Assembly: GCF_001591825.1 (NCBI RefSeq)
Contig: NZ_BCVQ01000023.1
Location: forward strand, 1-61,493
Source: Rossellomorea vietnamensis NBRC 101237
GTDB lineage: Bacteria; Bacillota; Bacilli; Bacillales; Bacillaceae_B
Direction: 5' to 3'
DNA: 61,493 bases
Shown: piece after piece, positions 1 through 8,640 of the stretch
Position numbering within the stretch: the first letter of the stretch is position 1
Layout of the letters: each line of letters begins with the position of its first letter
Translations under genes and position numbers: made by a program
The notes under the pieces: model-generated
Databases searched by the model: none
The model's input: only the letters and a program-made list of their open reading frames with translations
What the model was told of the DNA's origin: nothing

Positions 1-8
1 CATAAAGT

Positions 9-42
9 CATCTTCAACAAACGGGGGCGTTAGTTGAAGATG
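9..42. repeat. Short perfect hairpin at window edge
   Basis: A 10-bp arm (CATCTTCAAC, 9-18) is perfectly complemented at 33-42. Inside it, after an A-A mismatch, AACG pairs with CGTT around a GGGG loop. There is no T-run after it, so it is not an obvious intrinsic terminator. It could belong to a gene or regulatory site left of the window. Function unknown. Confidence 0.45.
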
Positions 43-178
43 TAATCATAGGAGCGTAAATACTAAATAATATCAGCTTGGTAGTATATTTTAATGATTT
101 TATTAAGAACAATAATAAATGCAATATATATGATATTAATATTGTCAACATATACTTTATGTGGAGTATTTTGTGTTA

Positions 179-213
179 AAAAACCCTTTAATCACGTCGA
201 TTAAAGGGTTTTT
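179..213 (-). terminator. Intrinsic terminator of the replication initiator gene
   Basis: A perfect 15-bp stem (179-193 with 199-213) has a 5-nt loop, with A and T runs at its ends. The stop codon of the minus-strand gene (201-203) lies inside the stem. The A/T symmetry means it could also stop plus-strand transcription. Confidence 0.8.
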
Positions 214-2000
214 GACTTTGCTTTTTCTTTTAACCAATTCAGCATTTTTTCATCATTGTTTTTGTTTTGTCGCTTGTTTTCTCTCCGAATGTAGCGAGAG
301 AGGGTGGTATGAGCAATACCAATTTCCAACGCCGACTGGCGAATGCTCATCCCTAAGGAATCAATCGTCTCTCTCATGGTTTCAGGGGTAAGACTGATGG
401 ATACCTCATCCTCTAGATTGAATACTTGTTGTTCGGTCTTTATTTCAGAACTTACCGTTAAAGTTTCTGTTGAAGCAGCTGTTTCTTGCTGAGTCCATTC
501 AAAGAAAGGAACCTCTTCTGACGTTACTTGACCAGTAAGCTCTATCATCTTTTGGTTAATCGGTGTACTGGCATGTTCCAACAAGCTTTTTTGATTTTCC
601 TTTATCACGAGATCGGTAGGGAGCAAGATAATACTCAACTTTTCCCAGTAGTTCTTTAACCAACCTCTTTTCCCGATTTTGTCTTCATCAATCTCTTCAG
701 TATACGACCAGTTTTTCAACACGCCGTCGTTTTGCAATTCATCCAGGATGCCTTCAAATTTATCTCGAATCTGAACTCCATTGTAACGAGAAGAAAAGTC
801 CATGACTTTTAATAAAGTGGACACTTTAAAAGGCTGATGCAAAGATCTTTTTACCGTACGGATTTTCCACTGTAAATTGAGATAACGGGTTAAGCGCTTC
901 TGTTCCCGTTGCGTAAAGTGACTGTACTGAAAGACTTTCAAATCAAGCAAGCCGATCGAACGGTTAGGACCCTCCAAGTAGGGGGTTAAAACAGAGGTGG
1001 GTTTCACTTGAACCGCATAGATACCCTTTGCTTCTCCCGTTTTTTTATCATAGGCAACCCGGATTTTCCCGATTTCAAACATTTTTTGAAAGTCTTTGAA
1101 CTTGTACAATTCTTTATCTTTCATGTCTTGCGTGTTGATTACTTTAATTTTCTGTTCTCCCATGGAGACCCAGATGCTTGAAAGGGCTGCGACCCGTTTC
1201 ATGATATTAAAGCGATCTTCTTCTCGGAAGTCGATTTCACGCCCGTTCGAAGACCTTTTCTTCAGATTACGAAGACGCAAGGCGTCATTGCTGTGAAATT
1301 CAATATAGCCGTCCCTGTTTTTCGGTGTAACCATCCATAAGTATGTAATTAAATCAAAGAGATCGGCCGTCATCTCATCTAAAGAACTAAGGGTTGATTC
1401 AATTAATTCCAGCCACATTTCCTGTTGATCGGAGGACAGTTCAGCCACCTGTGTGTCATGGGGGCGGAGCTCTGCGAGTCCACGTATTTTACCACGGTTG
1501 TCGATGATCTGAGTTGCCATGTGACCTGTCTCTCCTTCCTGAAAGACTTTCTTCTTGGTGACGATATCCCGCATTAAATGATAATCGATGTCCATACTGG
1601 AATAGATGTATTCTCGATTCAGCGCTTCGCTAATCTTTTCATCATTGATGCTGCGTTTGACTTCTTCTTCCGGAAATTCCTGAATGAAGTGCCCGGCTAA
1701 AAGAATCTTGATGGTGTCTTTATGCTTTGTTACAGCTTCTTGTATCATTTGTTTGGTAACATGCTGGTTGAAGAATATTGTTTGAGTGAACAAGAAAAAA
1801 AGCGCTCGAAAGCTTGGACTCATTTCATTAGAAGGGGTTTCATGATGAATTTCTCTTTCAGTCAAATGGTAGGCGTCTCGTTTCCACGTCTGTAGAATAT
1901 ATGGCCGATCTTCAAAAAGTGATTTAGACTCTTCATAGATCGCTATCTTCAATAGTTTATAAGGTAAGATTAAGTGTCCAGGTATGCTTTCATACTCCAT
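201..2000 (-). CDS. Plasmid replication initiator-like protein (winged-helix/HTH)
   Basis: Predicted 599 aa. I chose the ATG at 2000 because AAAGGAG precedes it by 10 nt; an in-frame ATG at 2057 lacks such a site. The central part (DLFDLITYLW, then DDREED-like charged stretch and RVAALSSIWVSM) resembles the winged-helix region of TrfA/RepA-type initiators. The C-terminus (about residues 552-573) is a clear helix-turn-helix. Iterons with the core AAAATGCACCA lie just upstream, as expected for an initiator that binds its own origin. It is divergent from a primase-type Rep gene across the same origin region. The exact Rep family is not recognised; a regulator of replication is the main alternative. 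Confidence 0.6.
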   Translation of the reverse strand: MEYESIPGHLILPYKLLKIAIYEESKSLFEDRPYILQTWKRDAYHLTEREIHHETPSNEMSPSFRALFFLFTQTIFFNQHVTKQMIQEAVTKHKDTIKILLAGHFIQEFPEEEVKRSINDEKISEALNREYIYSSMDIDYHLMRDIVTKKKVFQEGETGHMATQIIDNRGKIRGLAELRPHDTQVAELSSDQQEMWLELIESTLSSLDEMTADLFDLITYLWMVTPKNRDGYIEFHSNDALRLRNLKKRSSNGREIDFREEDRFNIMKRVAALSSIWVSMGEQKIKVINTQDMKDKELYKFKDFQKMFEIGKIRVAYDKKTGEAKGIYAVQVKPTSVLTPYLEGPNRSIGLLDLKVFQYSHFTQREQKRLTRYLNLQWKIRTVKRSLHQPFKVSTLLKVMDFSSRYNGVQIRDKFEGILDELQNDGVLKNWSYTEEIDEDKIGKRGWLKNYWEKLSIILLPTDLVIKENQKSLLEHASTPINQKMIELTGQVTSEEVPFFEWTQQETAASTETLTVSSEIKTEQQVFNLEDEVSISLTPETMRETIDSLGMSIRQSALEIGIAHTTLSRYIRRENKRQNKNNDEKMLNWLKEKAKSKTL

Positions 2001-2061
2001 TGGCAGAAAACTCCTTTCCGTTGTGCAATGAGAATATCTCCAATTTGATGAGTGCATATTA

Positions 2062-2180
2062 TTTGCACCAATATAAAAAATGCACCACGTAGATTATAGT
2101 ATAACAGGAATTTGCTCCAGTTGATTTAAAAAATGCACCAGATACTATACAGGTTCCGAATCGTAAATTAAAATGCACCA
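2062..2180. repeat. Iteron cluster A (AAAATGCACCA repeats), origin candidate
   Basis: Four copies of a TGCACCA-type repeat lie at 2064-2070 (degenerate), 2075-2087, 2128-2140 and 2170-2180, mostly preceded by a run of A. An inverted ACAGGTTCCG at 2149-2158 is the complement of the core of the second iteron family found at 3078-3440. The cluster lies directly upstream of the initiator gene. This is the usual arrangement for an iteron-controlled theta origin; origin activity is inferred. Confidence 0.65.
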
Positions 2181-2301
2181 ACAAACGTTGATAAAACGAC
2201 AAAATTCCCCTGAATAACCATTGATCATATTTTTTCCTATAAGTCTGAACCTTTACTTTTGAAATAATGCTGATTACCAGGGGGTTAATCTTAAAAAATA
2301 A

Positions 2302-2338
2302 AAAATACTAATCACATGTAACCAGTGATTAGTATTTT
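2302..2338 (-). terminator. Terminator of the small zinc-protein operon
   Basis: A 14-bp AT-rich stem (2302-2315 with 2325-2338) begins 3 bp after the stop codon of the minus-strand gene. On that strand it is followed by a T-rich tract. Confidence 0.65.
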
Positions 2339-2340
2339 CA

Positions 2341-2520
2341 TTAACAACTGCAATTCCCAAACTTCCTATTTTTTCCGCAATAGTCACAAATACCATACAA
2401 GTCTGCAGAATCACTTTGATATCCAACGGAATCATCAAAACAATCTTCACAATATAAATCTCCTTCATCATCAAACTCAATTTCTTTTAGTTCATCACAT
2501 TTAATACAGTATCCTTCCAT
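2341..2520 (-). CDS. Small cysteine-rich (zinc ribbon-like) protein, 59 aa
   Basis: This short reading frame starts at ATG 2520 with AAAGGAG about 5 nt upstream and ends at TAA 2341. The 59-residue product is acidic. It carries CxxC pairs at residues 5/8, 25/28 and 45/48 plus two more Cys near the end, a pattern typical of small zinc-binding proteins. It follows the 2535-2903 gene by 14 bp and ends at a terminator, so the two form a short operon. A role in DNA or protein binding is plausible but cannot be assigned. Confidence 0.6.
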   Translation of the reverse strand: MEGYCIKCDELKEIEFDDEGDLYCEDCFDDSVGYQSDSADLYGICDYCGKNRKFGNCSC

Positions 2521-2534
2521 GTTGATTCTCCTTT

Positions 2535-2903
2535 TTATTTTTTTCTGTAAACAGCTACTTTTCCATCAAGAGAATATAACATTTCTTGTGTAATTAAATC
2601 ATACTCGGTTAAAGAAAAATCATCTTCATTTTCTTGATCTGTCCCACCCGTGATAACAACTTTTCCAAAAAGAAGCTGAGAGGTTTCTAATATCTCCATA
2701 CATAAATTTCCTTCTGTCTGGTCAATTGTTGAGTTACACCAACCAATTAACTTATCAGTAAGCCGTATAGACCTTAATCCAACTACAGATTCCATACCAA
2801 TCATATCTTTTATAGTTAATAAATTTATTTTCTTTACTGGTAACATGACAAATTCACTACCAGTATTCGGATCGAGGATAAAACCGTAAAGAGGTGCAGT
2901 CAT
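2535..2903 (-). CDS. Hypothetical protein, 122 aa
   Basis: It starts with an ATG at 2903, preceded by GGAGG at a suitable distance. The product is a compact acidic protein with alternating short strands and helices and no transmembrane segment. Its end (a GKVVITGG-like strand, an acidic stretch, then SLTEYDLI) is loosely like small plasmid proteins of the DUF3846 type, but I would not assign it. It is the first gene of a two-gene operon with the cysteine-rich protein and sits between the two replication genes, so a plasmid-maintenance role is possible. Function unknown. Confidence 0.6.
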   Translation of the reverse strand: MTAPLYGFILDPNTGSEFVMLPVKKINLLTIKDMIGMESVVGLRSIRLTDKLIGWCNSTIDQTEGNLCMEILETSQLLFGKVVITGGTDQENEDDFSLTEYDLITQEMLYSLDGKVAVYRKK

Positions 2904-3077
2904 TTATATTCCTCCAAATAATAATTTGATAATATTTTACCATATTAAAAGGTGGGTATATAGTTAAAAATTACTAATATAAGTAAAAAATGTATATAGA
3001 TGTTTCTTTAAATTATGATGACGTTAAATTATAGCTAAATGAAGAATACATATGCTGAGGTTCTATAAAAGAAAAGA

Positions 3078-3440
3078 GAGCGGAACCTGTGTACTAAAAT
3101 ACAAAAAATGGACCACTCGAATTTAAATGGTTCAAATAATGTGCGAAACCTGTGTACATATAGAAACGTTGTTATATTAACTTTTTATAGTGATACGTAT
3201 TTTTTTTAACATAAAAATGCCAACAATAAAATGTTCCACATCCCCAAAATGAGCGGAAGCTGTGTATTAAAAAATGCACCATCACCTTGAAATTTGAGCG
3301 GAACCTGTGTAGTAATGTTTTCAACATGATAGTTAAAATGCTTATATATCAGCTTCGATCAAGAGGTTTACATATTATAATACGCCCTGAAATGCACCAT
3401 TTTTGCTCTTTTTGGTGCAGAAGATGAGCGGAACCTGTGT
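3078..3440. repeat. Iteron cluster B (GAGCGGAACCTGTGTA repeats), origin candidate
   Basis: Copies of a 15-16-bp direct repeat occur at 3078-3093, 3141-3156 (degenerate), 3251-3266, 3296-3311 and 3426-3440. TGCACCA-type sites are interspersed at 3103-3114 (one change), 3269-3281 and 3390-3399, and inverted at 3413-3419. Two repeat families in one AT-rich 0.4-kb region between two replication genes strongly suggest the replication origin or initiator-binding region. The gap between the genes at 2903 and 3610 holds nothing else that looks coding. Confidence 0.65.
3354..3381 (+). promoter_or_regulatory. Possible promoter of the Rep leader RNA
   Basis: A perfect TATAAT -10 element lies at 3376-3381. 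The -35 position (TTCGAT, 3354-3359, spacer 16) is weak. Transcription from here would start near 3388. It would read through a TGCACCA/TGGTGCA hairpin (3393-3399 with 3413-3419) and the terminator-like hairpin at 3466-3496 before the Rep start. Confidence 0.35.
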
Positions 3441-3465
3441 CATAAAAAAATTTCAACTTTTTTTC

Positions 3466-3505
3466 CATCCCTTGAGGCTCTAAGCTTCGAGGGATGTTTT
3501 TTTTT
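3466..3505 (+). terminator. Strong terminator hairpin in the Rep gene leader (attenuator candidate)
   Basis: Positions 3466-3478 pair with 3484-3496 in a 13-bp stem with two G-U wobbles and a 5-nt TCTAA loop, followed by nine T (3497-3505). The wobbles work only for the plus-strand transcript. No plus-strand gene lies upstream, but the Rep gene starts 105 bp downstream. It is therefore more likely an attenuator of rep, or the end of a small RNA, than an ordinary gene terminator. Confidence 0.65.
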
Positions 3506-3609
3506 GGTGCATTTCTCTTAGAGGAGCCCATTTTCCAAAATTCGATTTCGTTATACTTATTTCAACATCAAGTCCGTGAATGGAAGACGTGTATCGAAGG
3601 GGTGAAAAT

Positions 3610-5160
3610 GTGGGAGTCCGTGATAAAGAAAAATCCAGTAAAAAAATGATTTCTCCAGCTGAGATCATGCAGTTTATGACGCATAACAGTTTACGTCTGT
3701 ATAAAAAGAAAGGATCCAAGGCTTCAATTACTAGATTAACAGCATACGAGAAAGACGAGCGGATTCCATCCCAAAAGACAGGTGTCGTGTTTGTTTCGCC
3801 TTCCAAGGACGATTTATCGAACGGAAAAGGGTTTGTCGTCACGTCGTATGAAACGCTTCATGAAAAGCGAAATAGCCTTTCCCATTGGACCCCGAATACT
3901 TACCGTGGAGGCACGTATTACGATTTTAGAAACCGTGTTATAAAAGGACATACAAGAGATAACCTCAAACAGATCAATGTGATCGGATTTGATATCGACA
4001 CCAAGGAAGTGGATTTATATGCGCTTTTTTTAGGCTGTGACGAACTCGGGATCCCGAGGCCGAACCTCCTTCTTGAAACCCCGAGAGGATTCCAGGGGTT
4101 CTTTGTGCTGGAAACTCCTTTTTTTATCCATAGACAGAAAGAGTACAAGGCTTTAAGAGTGGCAGAGCGAGTCGCTGATAACCTGCTAAAGGCCCTAAAG
4201 AAATATGTCCCTGTCGACACGAATTGTGCACCATTTGGCTTTTACCGCATTCCTCAGGATGGAAATGTGATTTATTTTGATGATCATCCGGCGAATACGG
4301 GCCTACTGCTGTCGTGGTCCAAGCAATTTGAAGAGAAGGAGCGAAAAGCGGCGTTCCAAGTCATTTACCCGGGGCAGGCTTCCGTCAGTGACCAGACCGT
4401 TTCCGAGTGGTACCGTACCCTCATCCGTGCCACTCATATTGAGAGCGGCCATTACAGCACCAGCCGTAATAACGCCCTTTTCACCCTTGCGATCGCGAAT
4501 TACGCATCTGGACGGCCATTAGAGGCAGCGTATGACGAACTGGACCAGTTTAACAGCAATCTGGAACACCCATTGAAAAAGGCTGAGTTTGAACGGATAC
4601 TAAAGAGTGCCTATTCAGGAAAGTATAAAGGAGCGAAGCGTTCCTATGTGGAAGGGCTGCTTGAACTATGGACGAATGGTTCAGCGAAATTCAAAGGAAG
4701 AGAAGGGTGGTATAAGTTTAAGAAACCGCGGGAAGAACGGGTGCGGTCTCACTACGATGAACGAGAAGAAGATATCCTAGCGCAGCTTCATGCGTGTACA
4801 AGCCCTGAAAAACCATTTTTCGAGGGTTCTTTGACGAGGCTTGCGGAAACGTTTAATATGGCTGTTTCAACACTAAAAGAGGTCATCAAGCGTTCTGAAA
4901 GAATCATCAAGCGAACGATTGGGCGTGGCCGGAATGCGGTCACCATGGTGGCCAGCCGATCCGTTTTATTTCAAAGCTTGTTACAGGAACGTAAGAAGCG
5001 AATTCAGCATGCCCAAATGACGTTTGCGGAGATGCTGCCTGCAGCCAACCAGTACATTAGCGAACTGGATATTCCAACACTAGTCGAAGAATTACTTCTT
5101 TACGAACTGGATCTTCTTTACCGGTCAGGTTCGTCTCCGCCCACGCAGTTGATCAGTTGA
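3610..5160 (+). CDS. Primase-type replication protein (PriCT domain)
   Basis: I chose the GTG at 3610 because AAGGGG lies 7 nt before it; an in-frame ATG at 3580 has no good ribosome site. The product is about 516 aa. The N-terminal half has features of the archaeo-eukaryotic primase fold: VIGFDID acidic motif, LLETPRGFQGFF strand and the NCAPFGFYRIP segment. The next part (SRNNALFTLAIANYASG to FERILKSAYSG) matches the primase C-terminal PriCT-1 pattern. A C-terminal HTH-like region follows. Such proteins initiate or prime plasmid replication. It faces the other initiator across the iteron region, and its leader carries a terminator hairpin that may limit its expression. Confidence 0.75.
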   Translation: MGVRDKEKSSKKMISPAEIMQFMTHNSLRLYKKKGSKASITRLTAYEKDERIPSQKTGVVFVSPSKDDLSNGKGFVVTSYETLHEKRNSLSHWTPNTYRGGTYYDFRNRVIKGHTRDNLKQINVIGFDIDTKEVDLYALFLGCDELGIPRPNLLLETPRGFQGFFVLETPFFIHRQKEYKALRVAERVADNLLKALKKYVPVDTNCAPFGFYRIPQDGNVIYFDDHPANTGLLLSWSKQFEEKERKAAFQVIYPGQASVSDQTVSEWYRTLIRATHIESGHYSTSRNNALFTLAIANYASGRPLEAAYDELDQFNSNLEHPLKKAEFERILKSAYSGKYKGAKRSYVEGLLELWTNGSAKFKGREGWYKFKKPREERVRSHYDEREEDILAQLHACTSPEKPFFEGSLTRLAETFNMAVSTLKEVIKRSERIIKRTIGRGRNAVTMVASRSVLFQSLLQERKKRIQHAQMTFAEMLPAANQYISELDIPTLVEELLLYELDLLYRSGSSPPTQLIS

Positions 5161-5293
5161 AATAAATAAGCCAGTCTGCCAATACATATCTAAATTCTCC
5201 TTGGGCTTTTCTCGTTCACGTTAGTACTTTGTATTATTCTTAGTGGTTATTGGTATTACGAATTTTACTTTATAAGAAAGGAATGATTATAAA

Positions 5294-5395
5294 GTGTCTA
5301 TTTTATTATTGATCTTATTCTTTTATGTTGTATGGAATTTAAGCGCTGATTTTCACAGTGTGATCCATGCCTGGGGACTTATGATAGAAAGATAG
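5294..5395 (+). CDS. Possible small hydrophobic peptide, 33 aa
   Basis: A GTG-initiated frame has AAGGA about 11 nt upstream. It encodes a strongly hydrophobic N-terminal half (SILLLILFFYVVW) followed by a short polar tail. It could be a small membrane peptide or chance coding in the AT-rich gap after the Rep gene. No homology is recognised. Confidence 0.25.
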   Translation: MSILLLILFFYVVWNLSADFHSVIHAWGLMIER

Positions 5396-5673
5396 ATTCG
5401 TCATATCATTGATCTATTTTCAGGTTGGTACAGGGGATGATTAGGTGGTTCATAAATAATAGGATGGGAATTTCATATGGACGTTCCAGTTTGAAGGTAA
5501 GAATATATGTTCTGTATTTTTACAGTATTTGGGTATTTTGTCCCTTGTAATCAATTTCCAGTTTGTTACCATTTAGGTTAAGAATGATATATAAATAGGT
5601 TTCTATTCGTGTTTGTAAATATGTCCACCACTCCATCGTTTAAAACACAACGGTAGTAAGCCGAAAGGGCGCC

Positions 5674-5734
5674 AGGTCCTGCTAAATGGTAACGGAACTC
5701 CATACTTCCATTCCGTGACCATTTAGCAGGACCT
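5674..5734. other. 24-bp inverted repeat, candidate transfer origin (oriT) hairpin
   Basis: The arms 5674-5697 and 5711-5734 pair at 23 of 24 positions around a 13-nt loop. A 12-bp piece of the arm (GTTACCATTTAG) is also present separately at 5565-5576 in inverted orientation relative to 5682-5693. No T-run follows, so a terminator is unlikely. The site lies just ahead of the conjugation operon and next to a C-free tract, which fits an oriT or a regulator site. Confidence 0.5.
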
Positions 5735-5756
5735 TAGTTATATAATCCACTTACCC

Positions 5757-5918
5757 ATTTTAAATAATTGTAGGGGGGAGGGTGGTGAAGGGAGTGTGAG
5801 TGAGGAGGGAGTGTGTAGAGTAAGTGTAAGTAGTAAGTAAGTGAGAGGGAGGAGGATAGGGAGAGAGTAAGAGTAGAGTGAGTGTAGTGAAGAGGGAGAA
5901 TAAGTAAGAGAGAAAGTT
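5757..5918 (+). other. C-free G/A-rich tract (162 nt)
   Basis: The plus strand contains no C between 5757 and 5918 and only one up to 5941. It is built of degenerate GTAAGT, GAGAGG and GGGAG words. The minus-strand frame covering it is a Ser/Leu/Tyr/His-rich low-complexity artefact. The rest of the gap between the Rep gene and 6090 shows nothing else recognisable beyond the hairpin and the possible small peptide. Extreme strand asymmetry beside a conjugation operon suggests a DNA-structure role; this is inference. Confidence 0.6.
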
Positions 5919-6089
5919 CAAGAGAGTAAGGGAGAAGAGATCGGTTCCAGTAGAAAAGGCAGTTCAAGGGATAAGAGAAAGTCTGGATAAAGCGTAAGAA
6001 AAATGTAAAGCGAGGGTAACATGGTGTTTATGCTTGATTGAGAAAAGGAGTGTGTAAATGATAATGCTGTAAAAAGGGGTGAGAGAATT

Positions 6090-8624
6090 TTGAGGTATCA
6101 TCTGTTTCCGTTTTTGATCCCGAAAGAAGGAAAGTTGTACGAATTAAAGACAACGATGGATGCCAAGATTTTGTATTTCAAGGATGAGACCGCCTGGACA
6201 ACCATACTACATTCATTAGACCGGCCGTGGTACAGAAGATGGGTGAAACAGGAGTGGATCAGCTGGGAGATTGTCGCGACGAAGGATTCCATTCGTTATT
6301 TTGTTTGGGTCCCCAATGATCATGTCGGAAAGGCTTTTAAAAGCAAATATTATGCCGAGCATCCGGAAGTGGTCATTGAAGAGGCAGATGAAATGACCAT
6401 CGATTTTTCCCGTCCCCACGCAGGTACGAAGCTATTCACCGAAAGTCACTGGACCGTCCCCATCAAGACCTACCACAATGAAGTCGTTGATACACAAGCA
6501 GAGCTGATTGAATTCCTTGATGGACTGGAAGAAAAACAGGAAGTCCATATGCAGTTTCTTGTACAACCCGCCTATCGAACAGAAAAGCATTTCAGAGGGA
6601 TCGTTCGACAATTTCATAAGCAAGGGGAATATGATGAAACGCTTGAAAAGGATAATGAGTTGTACTTATCTGCCATCGAAGGGAAATCGACGAGGAACCT
6701 TTCTCGTTTGGGCATCAAGGTTCTTACCTTCGGACGAAACGAAAAAGAAGCAAAATCATTGATTAAAAGTGCCAAAGGTTCGATCGGGACCTTCTCGAGT
6801 GGACGGTTGAATCAGCTGAAAGGGAGAGAGTGGTGGTGGTTTCGGACGATTCGTCCTTTTTTCCGTTGGGAGTTTACCCATCGTCTTTATTCAATGGAGC
6901 GGTCCAAAAAGCGCGTCGTACTTGGGACGGAGGAAATGGCTGCCATCATGCGGTTACCGAGTGAGAGGGTTCAAAATAATCGGATTCAGCGGTTAAACAT
7001 GCGGGCGACTTCTTTGCCGAAAGAAGTCAAGCAAGAGAAGTTTGATCAAGAATTGAGCATTCCATTCGGGGAGCATACGTATCACGGGCAAAAGACAGAG
7101 GTGTTGTTTGATTTGGCCACTCTCCGGTACCATGCCGCATTCATTGGGATGAGCGGCATGGGGAAATCGACAGCGATGTATAATCTGGTGGAGGATCTCT
7201 TATCCCTTGATGGGGCCGGGACGTCCATCGGTGGGACGGTGATCGATCCACACGGGGATCTATGCCAGGACATTGCCTCGAGGATCCCTCCCGATCGACA
7301 ACACTTAGTCCGGTATATCAAGTTTTCAGACGGGGAATTCCCCTTCAATGTGTATGATGTGGACTTTGCCACTTCGGAAGATAAGATTGCCCAAACGGTC
7401 GCAGATGTGCTCAAGCGTACATGGAAGGATTTCTGGGGACCGAATATCGATGATAACTTCTTAAACGGCGGGATTGCCTTACAACGCATCGGAGAAGCAA
7501 GTTTACCGAACCTTCAACGCCTCTTAAGTGACCCTGAGTACCGGGAAAGCGTGTTGGAACGGTTAAATCGAAAGGATCACATTGAGAATGATTTGTACCT
7601 GTATTTTCAAAATCTCCAAGGACTTCAGGATCGGGAATTACAGGCAAAAACAAACTCGACCCTCAATAAGCTGAGGAAGATCACGTTATCCGGTGTGATG
7701 GGGAAAATGCTTCGAGCGAAGACAAATGGCCTTCGTTTTCGTGAAAATATGGATCAGGGAAAAATCACGCTTCTCGATTTATCTGAACTAACAAGTGACG
7801 AAAAGAAATTAGTGGGATCGATGTGCCTCACCTATGCAGAACTCGCAGGAAAAAGCCGTGCCGATACACCTCCATCTGAACGGGAAAAGTTGCCGTATCA
7901 TTTTGTGATGGTGGATGAAGCCCCGACGTTAATGGAACATAGTACTGATGCGATTGAATCGTTTGCATCGGAGTTACGGAAATATAAGACTTCCATCATT
8001 CTAGGGATGCAGGGATTGAAAGGCCAAGTCCCTCCTGACGTTACGGACGCTATTTTCAGAAATTTCGGTACATTCGTGTCGCTTCGCTTGGGGAACCCCG
8101 ATGACGCCTTTGTGGTGAGTCGGTCCATGCCGTCTGAAGTGGTCACCGAACAGGATTATCTTACGGTTGAACCGTTTCACGGGTACATGAGGATGCAGGT
8201 AGGGAATGAACGAACATGCCCTTTTCTTCTTCGGATGAAGGCTCCCAGACCGGCCAGATATGAGCAAAGCATCCCGGACATCAAAAAGCGCACCATACAT
8301 GATGCAATGAACATCGAGAAGAATGCGGCAATGGCTTCATCTTTCATAGAAAGAGAAGAGGAAAGAAATGATGAAGGGATGTTTTTGGGGGAAGCAGATG
8401 TGGAGGAGGCTGATGAAGAATCCATGAGCCAACAAGCTAAAGAGGAACCGTCTTTAGTGAAAAATGAAGAAGATGAGAATCTATCAAATGAATGTGAAGG
8501 GAAGGACACTGAAATGGAAAATGAATGGGATCCTGTCCAAGGTCCTGGTCATCCCAAAAAGGATCCGGAAGAACATGATCAGGAAAAGAAGAGTGAAGTG
8601 AGTGTGGAAGATGCATTGTTTTGA
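6090..8624 (+). CDS. Conjugative coupling-type ATPase (VirD4/HerA-like, DUF87 region)
   Basis: Predicted 844 aa from a TTG start with AAAGGGGTGAG 7 nt upstream. Walker A is GMSGMGKST (residues 353-361); Walker B is MVDEAP (607-612). The order of the motifs and the VIDPHGD segment after Walker A match VirD4/TraG-type and HerA-type ATPases of Gram-positive conjugative elements. About the last 90 residues are a strongly acidic, probably disordered tail. The N-terminal 340 residues show no transmembrane helices, unlike classical VirD4, so membrane contact would need a partner. It is the first gene of the conjugation operon and should deliver the DNA to the channel. Confidence 0.8.
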   Translation: MRYHLFPFLIPKEGKLYELKTTMDAKILYFKDETAWTTILHSLDRPWYRRWVKQEWISWEIVATKDSIRYFVWVPNDHVGKAFKSKYYAEHPEVVIEEADEMTIDFSRPHAGTKLFTESHWTVPIKTYHNEVVDTQAELIEFLDGLEEKQEVHMQFLVQPAYRTEKHFRGIVRQFHKQGEYDETLEKDNELYLSAIEGKSTRNLSRLGIKVLTFGRNEKEAKSLIKSAKGSIGTFSSGRLNQLKGREWWWFRTIRPFFRWEFTHRLYSMERSKKRVVLGTEEMAAIMRLPSERVQNNRIQRLNMRATSLPKEVKQEKFDQELSIPFGEHTYHGQKTEVLFDLATLRYHAAFIGMSGMGKSTAMYNLVEDLLSLDGAGTSIGGTVIDPHGDLCQDIASRIPPDRQHLVRYIKFSDGEFPFNVYDVDFATSEDKIAQTVADVLKRTWKDFWGPNIDDNFLNGGIALQRIGEASLPNLQRLLSDPEYRESVLERLNRKDHIENDLYLYFQNLQGLQDRELQAKTNSTLNKLRKITLSGVMGKMLRAKTNGLRFRENMDQGKITLLDLSELTSDEKKLVGSMCLTYAELAGKSRADTPPSEREKLPYHFVMVDEAPTLMEHSTDAIESFASELRKYKTSIILGMQGLKGQVPPDVTDAIFRNFGTFVSLRLGNPDDAFVVSRSMPSEVVTEQDYLTVEPFHGYMRMQVGNERTCPFLLRMKAPRPARYEQSIPDIKKRTIHDAMNIEKNAAMASSFIEREEERNDEGMFLGEADVEEADEESMSQQAKEEPSLVKNEEDENLSNECEGKDTEMENEWDPVQGPGHPKKDPEEHDQEKKSEVSVEDALF

Positions 8625-8640
8625 CGTGGGGGGATTATAG

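Noticed and set aside
1..391. Plus-strand 76-codon frame near the left edge
   Set aside because: It runs through the terminator stem and antisense to the initiator gene; composition is that of a shadow frame.
5734..5967. 77-codon minus-strand frame opposite the C-free tract
   Set aside because: Composition is Ser/Leu/Tyr/His low-complexity dictated by the G/A-rich plus strand; no ribosome site and no domain.
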